NCBI GenBank assembly: GCA_020830965.2
Contig: JACCFC020000028.1
Coordinates: forward strand, 1-36,291
Source of the DNA: Neisseriaceae bacterium TC5R-5
GTDB taxonomy: Bacteria > Pseudomonadota > Gammaproteobacteria > Burkholderiales > Chromobacteriaceae
Length of the DNA stretch: 36,291 bases
Direction of reading: 5' to 3'
Below the pieces are notes generated by a model. That model had not been told where the DNA came from. It did not search any database and was given only the letters and a program-made list of their open reading frames with translations. A program made the translations under genes and the position numbers. The number at the start of each line of letters is the position of its first letter. Position 1 is the first letter of the stretch. Below are positions 13,871-20,631 of this stretch, in pieces.

Positions 13871-14302
13871 TCAGAACGGGCAATCGTCGCTCAGGTCAGC
13901 CGGGAGCGCATCGTCACGCGGCGCGCCCGCAACTTCATCCGCAACTTCATCCGCAACTTCATTTGATACCTTCTTCCCAAGCATTTGTATCTCTTGAGCA
14001 ACAATTTCCGTGGTATAGCGGTCAATGCCTTCCTTATCTGTCCATTTACGAGTGCGTAGCTTGCCTTCAATGTAAATTTGCGAACCCTTCTTGAGATATT
14101 TGAACGCGACTTCGGCCAATCCCTTAAAGAAAACAACGCGATGCCATTCGGTTTTTTCTTTCTTCTCGCCGCTAACTTTATCTTTCCACGTGTCGGTGGT
14201 CGCCACAGTCACAGTGACGGTCGGGGTTCCATCCGGCATGTAGCGCACATCCGGGTCTAAGCCCAAATTCCCGATAAGTTGTATTTTGTTAAGTGATGCC
14301 AT
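13871..14302 (-). CDS. ssb: Single-stranded DNA-binding protein
   Basis: 143 residues. The OB-fold (about 1-105) starts [20 protein letters not shown] with WHRVVFF and [15 protein letters not shown], the classic SSB pattern. The acidic tip ends DDCPF rather than the usual DDIPF, still able to bind SSB partner proteins. A 12-bp tandem repeat encodes [12 protein letters not shown] in the linker. It probably protects the transferred strand after entry. AAGGAG gives a strong ribosome binding site. It is 70 bp downstream of an unknown gene and may be co-transcribed with it. Confidence 0.95.
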   Translation of the reverse strand: MASLNKIQLIGNLGLDPDVRYMPDGTPTVTVTVATTDTWKDKVSGEKKEKTEWHRVVFFKGLAEVAFKYLKKGSQIYIEGKLRTRKWTDKEGIDRYTTEIVAQEIQMLGKKVSNEVADEVADEVAGAPRDDALPADLSDDCPF

Positions 14303-14372
14303 TTTGAAAGCTCCTTGAGGTTGATTAGTTATTAATACTGCACTTCAATAGTTCTATTAAAGGGCTTAAAAA

Positions 14373-14909
14373 TCAATCAATCAAAATCCCCAGAATCATA
14401 GAACTTTTAAATGTAGCAACAATTGGTACAGAAAGACTAATAGCGTCAGCAGTGAATGGATTGTTTTTCCCACAATGTTTAATATGAGAACCAAACCAGC
14501 GAGAGCGTTTTGAGGCGATTTGATACGTTACGCCGTGTATCATACGAATGTTACCATCAGAGTCTTTTATAACTGACAAATCTTTGCATTTTTGATGTGC
14601 TTCTTTTTCATCAGAAACTTGAATAACAACATCATTATTGTTGGTAACTTTATTAATAGTCAAATGATCGCAATATTGCATCTGCCCGTCATTTGAATGT
14701 AGTTTCATGATACTAAGTTCTACATCATTAATTTTTAGTTCTCTGCCTGCCGATGCTGCTTCTCTTAAACGAAAACAATCATCTTGATTGTCTATTAAGT
14801 GAAATGCAGCTTCTGCCATCCCTGAGCGTTCCCATTCTTCTGAGCCACGAATTTGAAGAGCTGGCGCGAGTGAAGTAAGTGTTGGTGTAAATTTGATTAT
14901 CAATTTCAT
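14373..14909 (-). CDS. Hypothetical protein (178 aa)
   Basis: 178 residues from ATG at 14909 (MKLIIKFTPTLTSLAPALQI); GGAG lies 7 bases upstream. Starts at 14915 and 14975 are possible but fit the ribosome binding site less well. The protein is soluble with mixed alpha/beta pattern and ends in a hydrophobic stretch (LSVPIVATFKSSMILGIL). I recognise no family. The gene is AT-rich relative to parA-parB. It lies in a four-gene minus-strand run ending in ssb, whose first promoter carries the palindromic operator. Confidence 0.55.
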   Translation of the reverse strand: MKLIIKFTPTLTSLAPALQIRGSEEWERSGMAEAAFHLIDNQDDCFRLREAASAGRELKINDVELSIMKLHSNDGQMQYCDHLTINKVTNNNDVVIQVSDEKEAHQKCKDLSVIKDSDGNIRMIHGVTYQIASKRSRWFGSHIKHCGKNNPFTADAISLSVPIVATFKSSMILGILID

Positions 14910-14975
14910 TTTCATTCTCCAAAAATTAAAGGATTTTGCGCCATTGGTGCATTGGTGCATTGGCGCCAGTGGCAT

Positions 14976-15206
14976 TTAGTTTTGGGGCTGAGTGCCTCCG
15001 CGCCATACTTTCAGCATGTGGGTCATCCATTCTTCACCGATACGATCAACAGCGTAGGGAATGGAATCTGAGGGGCAGAGCTCGCGCATACGTCCAGATG
15101 CTACAGCGACGTATAGCCGCTCGCTGCTTGATAGCGGTCCCACTAAATCATAGTTACCAGCCCATGCCTGGTTGGCAATTTCATCTAGGTATTTAAGTCG
15201 TGTCAT
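14976..15206 (-). CDS. Hypothetical small protein (76 aa)
   Basis: 76 residues starting MTRLKYLDEIANQAWAGNYD. Short helical segments are present and no known motif. A weak ribosome binding site AAAGAAATCAAC precedes it. It lies 62 bp after the 15269-15736 gene and 66 bp before the next, in the same direction. An ATTGGTGC triplet repeat (about 14942-14965) fills the gap after it. Likely a real accessory gene of unknown role. Confidence 0.5.
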   Translation of the reverse strand: MTRLKYLDEIANQAWAGNYDLVGPLSSSERLYVAVASGRMRELCPSDSIPYAVDRIGEEWMTHMLKVWRGGTQPQN

Positions 15207-15268
15207 GTTGATTTCTTTCTATTAGTTTTTATGGAGCGCGTTTTTTTGCTAATACGACTTGGCCTAAA

Positions 15269-15736
15269 TCAAATTCGTGAAACAACTCTCCAATCACGAT
15301 CATCCTTAATTAAAAAATTATTGGCATCCCAACTATAAATACCCCTAGTATCTTTTGGTTCTAAACCTCCAAAAGTGGGCAAATCAGTAGTATCTAGGCC
15401 ATATTCTTCGTAATCAACTTCTACTGAGGCGTTTTCAATTAAACCATTTAATACATCTGCCAATTCACTCAAGCTTGTTATTACATCTGAAACAGAGATA
15501 CTCTTACCGTAAGGAATAGCAGACACTCCATACTTTTTTATTAGCGCTAATAATGTAATTGTGTCAACTTCGCCCGCATGAATACAGTCATCAGCAAATG
15601 AATCTTGCAAAAACTCATCTTGTCTAAGGATTACAATTTTAATTTTCTCACCAACACAGCCAGTTTCATAATCATGTAAGTTATCTACTAAGTAGATACC
15701 AGCAACAGGACAAGAATGAATTTTAAAGTGTTTCAT
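15269..15736 (-). CDS. Hypothetical protein (155 aa)
   Basis: 155 residues starting MKHFKIHSCPVAGIYLVDNL, acidic, with a central helical segment (SDVITSLSELADVLNGLIEN) and an Asp/Glu-rich part (EVDYEEYGLDTTDLP). No recognised domain. AAAGG precedes the ATG at suitable distance. It is the first gene after a promoter whose -35 is covered by the same palindrome as the parA promoter, so it is expected to respond to the plasmid's own repressor. The gene is AT-rich. Confidence 0.55.
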   Translation of the reverse strand: MKHFKIHSCPVAGIYLVDNLHDYETGCVGEKIKIVILRQDEFLQDSFADDCIHAGEVDTITLLALIKKYGVSAIPYGKSISVSDVITSLSELADVLNGLIENASVEVDYEEYGLDTTDLPTFGGLEPKDTRGIYSWDANNFLIKDDRDWRVVSRI

Positions 15737-15808
15737 TTTTAAATACCTTTATTTAAGTTAAATTAAACTTTTCTTTGCTGGCAAATTATCTTTACCACCA
15801 TGAATACA

Positions 15809-15854
15809 ATTATATTATTTTTCGGGCCTTTTGACAAGCGCTTTTGCTTGTCAA
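15809..15854 (-). promoter_or_regulatory. Promoter of the 15269-15736 gene with operator
   Basis: Minus-strand TTGTCA (15837-15832), 17-bp spacer, TATAAT (15814-15809). A perfect palindrome TTGACAAGC-N6-GCTTGTCAA (15831-15854) overlaps the -35. This is the best of the three copies. The segment 15777-15854 is nearly the same as 3265-3352. Confidence 0.82.
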
Positions 15855-15907
15855 ATAAACAAATAACCATAAACATTTATGCCAATTGACATAAGCATAA
15901 TGCTTTT

Positions 15908-16081
15908 TTATTTCTTCATGCTAATGTTGCGCTTGATTTCAAGCTCGGCCAGGGTGCAGGGCGTGAAATGCAAGTCAAGTTCAACGCCGCATTCGGTCAA
16001 TTCCTCGATGCTGATAGTGTCCGTTTGGCCTGTCTGCCAAGCCAACGAGCGGGGCGGGTTTTTGGGAGGTTTGAGTGTCAA
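15908..16081 (-). pseudogene. 3' remnant of an unknown gene
   Basis: An open frame without ATG ends TAA at 15910-15908. Its last residues read TISIEELTECGVELDLHFTP then CTLAELEIKRNISMKK. The composition is protein-like, but the upstream part lies in the 298-bp repeat and meets a TAG a few codons above 16081, so the gene is cut. In the other repeat copy (3447) the frame diverges at the repeat edge. The remnant shows that the repeat includes part of a former gene. No family recognised. Confidence 0.4.
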
Positions 16082-16313
16082 GGGTGAAACCGGAAGCCGC
16101 AGCTAAGGGAGCGAAGCGAGTCTGAACGGGTGAGGATTTCAAGGCGAAGCCTGGCCCTTTATGCTCAAGCCGTGGGGCGTAGCCCCCTAAGCTCCGGGCA
16201 AAGCCGGGGAATGAAAGCCGTTAGGCGCACATCCCCCGGCTATGCCTAGCGGCGAGCGATGCTTTTGACTTTGACTTTGGCTGTTGAATTTTCGCGGACG
16301 CGAAAATCTGTAC
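16016..16313 (+). repeat. 298-bp direct repeat, copy 2
   Basis: Matches 3447-3744 with no difference that I can see. It lies just upstream of the first transfer-operon promoter and ends with a TTTTCGCG-N2-CGCGAAAA palindrome (16289-16306). Non-coding apart from the left-edge gene remnant. Confidence 0.93.
16289..16306. promoter_or_regulatory. TTTTCGCG-N2-CGCGAAAA palindrome, site 2
   Basis: Same site as in repeat copy 1, with central GA. It lies about 35 bp before the promoter of the first transfer operon, so a protein bound here could silence that promoter. Confidence 0.7.
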
Positions 16314-16342
16314 TGTTTTTAGTCTTACACGCATTTGCAAAA

Positions 16343-16377
16343 TTGGTAGTTACGAACAAGCAAAATATGATATATTG
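16343..16377 (+). promoter_or_regulatory. Promoter of transfer operon 1 with -10 operator
   Basis: TTGGTA (16343-16348), 17-bp spacer, TATGAT (16366-16371). The near-palindrome CAAAATAT-G-ATATATTG (16361-16377) covers the -10 and recurs exactly at 25172-25188 before virB7. Upstream GCATTTGCAAAAT is also shared by both. A common repressor for both transfer units is inferred. Confidence 0.6.
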
Positions 16378-16414
16378 TGTGCGCGATTTCGCATTTTTTG
16401 AAAGAGAAAATAGC

Positions 16415-16906
16415 ATGAAATGGAGAGCTTTTTTCGTTACTCTCGCCATGTTGAGCCTCGGGTTAATTACAGCGAGTCCAGCGCAAGCGGCATCACAAGA
16501 CGAGTGTTCAATCTGGTTGTGTCTTCCCGGCGGATTTCCAAACGGCTGTGGTGCTGCTTACTCGGCAATGGTCAGCCGTGTCAAAGACCTCAAACCGCCT
16601 CTACCCAATTTTGAGGAATGCGCAGTCAATCCGCCACAAGGCAGTGGCTCACATATGACTTATACCAATACACTCGCTGCGCTCGTACCGGAACATCAAG
16701 AATGTACGCAATGGAGATACTGGAGTGATCGCCCCCAATGTTCGGCCTACCAAACTATTCCAACGCATTATGTCGAAAACACGACATGTCAAGTTGATAG
16801 GGACGGGGATGGGAGTTCATCTAATCCACCGTACTGTACTCAAACGGTGCGAAGCATCCGAGTCTTTGTTGATGGCAAACAAGTTGGAACTACATTTAGA
16901 TGGTGA
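16415..16906 (+). CDS. trbM: TrbM-like secreted cysteine-rich protein
   Basis: 163 residues from ATG at 16415, with AAAGAGAA upstream. A Sec signal (cleavage after ASPAQA, about residue 25) is followed by a Cys-rich periplasmic chain. DECSIWLCLPGG plus PNGCGAAYSAMVSRV and FEECA resembles the TrbM family of conjugation proteins (CxxxxC then a spaced Cys). The paired cysteines probably form disulphides. TrbM homologues are needed for or assist mating-pair formation, though the mechanism is not established. It is the first gene of transfer operon 1 and overlaps or abuts the virB1 start. Similarity is by eye only. Confidence 0.6.
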   Translation: MKWRAFFVTLAMLSLGLITASPAQAASQDECSIWLCLPGGFPNGCGAAYSAMVSRVKDLKPPLPNFEECAVNPPQGSGSHMTYTNTLAALVPEHQECTQWRYWSDRPQCSAYQTIPTHYVENTTCQVDRDGDGSSSNPPYCTQTVRSIRVFVDGKQVGTTFRW

Positions 16907-16908
16907 CA

Positions 16909-17529
16909 ATGGACTTTCTCGCACTTTCCCAAGAATGCGCGCCGTGGGTTGCTCCGCAAACTATGGCAGCGATCGTCAAAACTGAGTCTGCTTTTAAACC
17001 GCTATCTATCGGCGTAAATAGCGGTGCAAGGCTGATTCGTCAGCCCGACAACAAAGCCGAAGCGGTTTCCACTGCACGGTGGCTGATTGAGAAGGGCCAC
17101 AATGTTGATTTGGGGCTTGGCCAAGTTAATTCATCCAATTTGGCAAAAGTCGGCTTGAGCGTCGAAGATGCGTTTGATCCATGCAAAAACTTGGCTGCTG
17201 CTGCCACGATCTTGCATGGTAACTATAAAGCTGCCAAACGCCGGGTTCAAGACGACCAAGCGGCGCTTCATGCCGCGCTGTCTGCCTACAATACCGGCTC
17301 TTTTTCTAAAGGCTTCTCGAACGGATATGTTCAGAAGGTTCTTAATAATGCTGGTGCTGCTGTACCAGGCGTTGTCGCGAAAGCGGTGACGCCCATACCT
17401 TTGGTGGCTAAAACAGTCAAGCCAAATGTAAAGCGTTTACAATCCAGCCAGGTCGTGAAGTTGAAGGCCGTAGAAAGCTCGGACGCAAACGTGCACGGCA
17501 TCAACACCAATAGCGTGATGGTGTACTGA
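16909..17529 (+). CDS. virB1: VirB1-type lytic transglycosylase
   Basis: 206 residues from ATG at 16909. MDFLALSQECAPWVAPQTMA is the usual VirB1 start, and the upstream ATG at 16900 is less typical. The SLT fold is visible: catalytic E26 in IVKTESAFKPLSIGV, then GLGQVNSSN and ALSAYNTG. It cuts peptidoglycan so that the secretion channel can cross the periplasm. No classical signal peptide is seen, as in several VirB1 homologues. A variable C-terminal tail (about 150-206) rich in Val/Lys follows. The topoisomerase gene starts 1 bp after its stop. Confidence 0.9.
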   Translation: MDFLALSQECAPWVAPQTMAAIVKTESAFKPLSIGVNSGARLIRQPDNKAEAVSTARWLIEKGHNVDLGLGQVNSSNLAKVGLSVEDAFDPCKNLAAAATILHGNYKAAKRRVQDDQAALHAALSAYNTGSFSKGFSNGYVQKVLNNAGAAVPGVVAKAVTPIPLVAKTVKPNVKRLQSSQVVKLKAVESSDANVHGINTNSVMVY

Positions 17530-17530
17530 T

Positions 17531-19513
17531 ATGAAGCTAATGATTATTGAATCTCCCGGTAAGATAAAAAAGCTGGCGGCCATCCTAGGCGACGGCTGGA
17601 AAATCGCGGCCAGCATAGGTCATGTGCGGGATTTACCGCAAAAAGAAATGGGACTTGAAGCGCCTGATTTCAAACCTTCTTATGAACTAACGGAACGCGG
17701 TAAAAGCGTAGTGGCCAAGTTGAAAAACTTGGTCAAGCAAGCTGATAGCGTATATTTAGCAACTGACCCGGATAGGGAAGGTGAAGCTATAAGTTGGCAC
17801 TTGCAACAGTGCTTAAAGCTTTCTAATCCCCTACGCGTGACTTTCAACGGAATTACTGAGAATGACGTAAAAGCGGCTTTAATTGCTCCTAGATCGATTG
17901 ATGTGAAGCGAGTAGCCGCGCAAGAAGCGCGGCGCGTTCTTGACCGTTTGGTAGGCTATATGGTTAGCCCGGAATTAAGCCGTCAGACCGGGGAACGCCT
18001 GTCGGCTGGTCGAGTGCAAAGCCCAGCGGTGCGCTTGGTAGTGGAACGCGAGCGGGCAATAAAAGCGTTCAAGATAACGAATCACTTTGGCGCGGTGCTG
18101 TTTTTCGCGGACGCGAAAATTAGTGGCGAATGGTCGGCCGAATGGTTGACAAAACCAAATTTCGTCACTGAAGACAATCCGTACTTCATGGACAGGGCAT
18201 TTGCCGCTGCCGTGGCCGAAGTAAAAGAGGTAGTCGTTAAGTCATTTGATGAACGCGAAGCGAAGCGAGGCCCGCCACCGCCTTTTACTACCTCCACGAT
18301 GCAACAGGCGGCAAGCGTGGCCCTCGGGCTTGACCCCATGGCTGCTATGGATGCTGCGCAAAAGCTCTATGAGCAAGGCCACATCACCTATCACCGTACT
18401 GATAACCCGAACGTGTCCGATGATTCCCTAGGCGACATTTACGCGGTTTCCGTGAAGCTCGGTCTGGACATGGCCGACAAACCACGCACATTCATAGCAC
18501 CTCCTGGCGCGCAAGTCGGCCATCCAGCGGTGACTCCGACACATTGGGAAGTTGAAGAAGCGGGTGAGACAAGCGAACAACGGGCGCTTTACAAACTGAT
18601 TCGGCTTCGCGCTATTGCCTGTCAGTTGGCCGATGCGCGCTATGCTGTGCGGACAGTGCGGCTTGGGGCTACTCAGCTGGTCGAAGGTAAAGATGTTGAA
18701 TTTCAGGCAAGAGGCCGAGCACTGGTTTATCACGGTTGGCTCAAGCTGATTTCTGGTGATCAGACAGAAGAAGAAGACAGCAACAACAAAGAACCGCTGA
18801 ATCCGATCCCTGTCTGTCAACCTGGTGAACGCCTTGATGTAGAGCGCGGCAAGCTGCTGGAGAAGAAAACCAAGCCACTTAGCCGGTTTACACAAGCAAC
18901 GTTGATTGAGAAGCTGGAAAGCGAAGGCATAGGACGGCCAGCGACCTATGCCTCCATCATGGATAATATCGTTCGCCGCGAGTATGTGAAGACTAACAAA
19001 AGACATTTGATTCCCACTGAAACCGGCGAATTAATTGTTGATTCGCTGGTCGGAAAATTTCAATTTCTTGACTTGGGATTCACCCGCGAAATTGAAGAAA
19101 ACCTCGACCGTATCGCTCTAGGCGAAATGGGATACAAGGCCGTCATTACAAAGGTGCATGACCAATTAACGAGAGAGCTTTCAACATTACAAGTTTCGGC
19201 CACACCGAAACACCCCTGCCCGGAATGCGGTAAGCCGTTGCGTCGCATGACGGGAAAAAGCGGGCACTTTTGGGGATGTTCAGGGCATCCAGATTGTTCT
19301 GTGACGTTGCCGGATGAAAGCGGCAAACCGGGGCAGAAAAAGCCTGTAGAGGTATCTAATTTTGCTTGCGTGAAGTGTGGTAAGCCTTTGATTCATCGCA
19401 TTAAGAAGGGTAAAGGCGGGTATGACTTTTGGGGTTGTTCTGGCTATAAGGAAGGCTGCAAAGCGTCATATGAAGACAAAAAAGGGCAACCAGATTTTTC
19501 AAAAGCAAAGTAA
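17531..19513 (+). CDS. Type IA DNA topoisomerase (TopA-like)
   Basis: 660 residues. TOPRIM domain: LMIIESPGKIKKLAAILG at the N-terminus and DPDREGEAISWHL near 79-91. The catalytic tyrosine is Y287 in GHITYHRTDNPN. Two C-terminal zinc motifs follow: CPECGKPL...CSGHPDC (about 562-595) and CVKCGKPL...CSGYKEGC (about 613-643). It relaxes negative supercoils or unlinks single strands. Plasmid-borne copies occur in several conjugation operons (IncP TraE is a type IA enzyme). It is placed between virB1 and virB2, implying a role in transfer DNA processing. A TTTTCGCG palindrome lies inside codons 191-197. Confidence 0.94.
   Translation: MKLMIIESPGKIKKLAAILGDGWKIAASIGHVRDLPQKEMGLEAPDFKPSYELTERGKSVVAKLKNLVKQADSVYLATDPDREGEAISWHLQQCLKLSNPLRVTFNGITENDVKAALIAPRSIDVKRVAAQEARRVLDRLVGYMVSPELSRQTGERLSAGRVQSPAVRLVVERERAIKAFKITNHFGAVLFFADAKISGEWSAEWLTKPNFVTEDNPYFMDRAFAAAVAEVKEVVVKSFDEREAKRGPPPPFTTSTMQQAASVALGLDPMAAMDAAQKLYEQGHITYHRTDNPNVSDDSLGDIYAVSVKLGLDMADKPRTFIAPPGAQVGHPAVTPTHWEVEEAGETSEQRALYKLIRLRAIACQLADARYAVRTVRLGATQLVEGKDVEFQARGRALVYHGWLKLISGDQTEEEDSNNKEPLNPIPVCQPGERLDVERGKLLEKKTKPLSRFTQATLIEKLESEGIGRPATYASIMDNIVRREYVKTNKRHLIPTETGELIVDSLVGKFQFLDLGFTREIEENLDRIALGEMGYKAVITKVHDQLTRELSTLQVSATPKHPCPECGKPLRRMTGKSGHFWGCSGHPDCSVTLPDESGKPGQKKPVEVSNFACVKCGKPLIHRIKKGKGGYDFWGCSGYKEGCKASYEDKKGQPDFSKAK
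18102..18119. promoter_or_regulatory. TTTTCGCG-N2-CGCGAAAA palindrome, site 3
   Basis: Perfect 8-bp arms with central GA, located inside the topoisomerase gene and encoding part of FFADAKIS. An intragenic palindrome identical to intergenic ones points to binding by a plasmid protein rather than to a terminator. Confidence 0.7.
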
Positions 19514-19625
19514 CGATGATCGCAACGGCAAAATATAACATTTCGCTTAGCCATTCTAATATGTTTTGTGTTAATATTAGGCCGCTGTCAAAAGGTATGC
19601 GAGGTGTGAACTGCAAGGCACAAGC

Positions 19626-19895
19626 ATGAACACCATTAGTGAATCGGAATTGACCGACTTCGTGAGAAACAAAGCAATCAAGAGATTACACATTGTTCAA
19701 AACGAGGCCGGAAAATACGAAATTATCATAAACCTAACATGGAAAGAAGGAGATTGGAATTTAGCAACAACTCGCGGAAAGTCTCGCGAATGGGCGAGCT
19801 TGGATAGGCTGGCTCGACACATTCGCGAAAAGTATGAAGGCTCGTTGCCACCTATCAGCCTAAGCCTTAAGAGGCAAATGCAAGAGTGTTATTAA
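19626..19895 (+). CDS. Small conserved-looking plasmid protein (89 aa)
   Basis: 89 residues. The core TWKEGDWNLATTRGKSREWA followed by SLDRLARHIREKY (about residues 38-70) resembles short basic proteins of the pattern W-x-L-x-T-x-R-G-x-x-R-x-x-x-S-L-D encoded on many plasmids, but I cannot name a function. It lies 112 bp after the topoisomerase gene and 15 bp before virB2, so it is probably co-transcribed. A DNA-binding or regulatory role is a guess from its size and charge. Confidence 0.55.
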   Translation: MNTISESELTDFVRNKAIKRLHIVQNEAGKYEIIINLTWKEGDWNLATTRGKSREWASLDRLARHIREKYEGSLPPISLSLKRQMQECY

Positions 19896-19910
19896 CCCGG
19901 AGATTAAAAA

Positions 19911-20267
19911 GTGCAAATCCTTTCGTTGTATAAAAATTTCAAGTCAGCTATTGCCGCTAACCACATAGAGAAGACCGAGCAAAACAAGACCTTCCTGAAA
20001 GTTTTGATATTCTTCGGTTTTGTTGCTGCTGCTCTGTCTCCTCAAATCGCAATGGCGGCCCCGTGGGATTCTGCGGCTACACAAGTGTTGGGGATTTTCA
20101 CAAGTGGGCTGACACGTACCATTGCCATTATCGCGGTAATTGCCTGCGGTATTGCCGCACTCGCGGGCAAACTGTCTTGGGACTGGGCAATAAAAATCAT
20201 CATCGGCATCGTGCTAATTTTTGGATCAACTGCCATCGTTGATTATGTCATCTCGGCTTCTGCTTAA
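19911..20267 (+). CDS. virB2: VirB2 major pilin
   Basis: 118 residues from a GTG at 19911, preceded by CGGAGA. A long signal peptide (cleavage after SPQIAMA, about residue 46) leaves a mature chain of about 72 residues. It contains two hydrophobic segments, TRTIAIIAVIACGIAALAG and IKIIIGIVLIFGSTAIVDYV, separated by a short loop KLSWDWA. This is the standard VirB2 pilin layout. It polymerises into the conjugative pilus. The gene lies 2 bp before virB3. Confidence 0.92.
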   Translation: MQILSLYKNFKSAIAANHIEKTEQNKTFLKVLIFFGFVAAALSPQIAMAAPWDSAATQVLGIFTSGLTRTIAIIAVIACGIAALAGKLSWDWAIKIIIGIVLIFGSTAIVDYVISASA

Positions 20268-20269
20268 TC

Positions 20270-20590
20270 ATGAGCAACGACACGCAAGACATTGATACAG
20301 ACCCGTTGTTTGTCGGATTAACGCGTCCCGCAACCATGTGGGGGATTCCGTATTCGGCATTCGTCGTGGAATTCATGATGACGACGTTGATATTTCTAGC
20401 AGTGGGTAATCCTATTTACCTTGCGCTAGCATTGCCGATTCACGCGGTTTTGTACCTTATCAGTTCTAACGACCCAGGGGTGTTCAGTTCAATCTTCATG
20501 TGGATGAAGACGATTGGACGTTGTCGTAATTCTCGGTTTTGGGGGGCGGCGAGTTTTTCGCCTCTGACTACCCAGAAATGGACTAAGTAA
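20270..20590 (+). CDS. virB3: VirB3 inner-membrane protein
   Basis: 106 residues. The start DPLFVGLTRPATMWGIPYSA is the family signature. Two membrane segments follow: FVVEFMMTTLIFLAVG and LALALPIHAVLYLIS. The ending ...FWGAASFSPL is also typical. VirB3 works next to VirB4 at the base of the channel. It sits between virB2 and virB4; a palindrome and the virB4 ribosome binding site occupy the 41-bp gap after it. Confidence 0.92.
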   Translation: MSNDTQDIDTDPLFVGLTRPATMWGIPYSAFVVEFMMTTLIFLAVGNPIYLALALPIHAVLYLISSNDPGVFSSIFMWMKTIGRCRNSRFWGAASFSPLTTQKWTK

Positions 20591-20592
20591 AA

Positions 20593-20610
20593 TTTTCGCG
20601 GACGCGAAAA
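20593..20610. promoter_or_regulatory. TTTTCGCG-N2-CGCGAAAA palindrome, site 4
   Basis: Perfect palindrome (9-bp arms counting the outer A/T) with central GA in the virB3-virB4 gap. It lies just upstream of the strong virB4 ribosome binding site AGAAGGAGATAT. In RNA it could form a hairpin, but no T-run follows. Confidence 0.7.
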
Positions 20611-20631
20611 TAACTAGAAGGAGATATTTAT

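Noticed and set aside
14942-14965. Triple ATTGGTGC tandem repeat
   Set aside because: Too short and isolated to assign a role; probably simple slippage in an intergenic gap.
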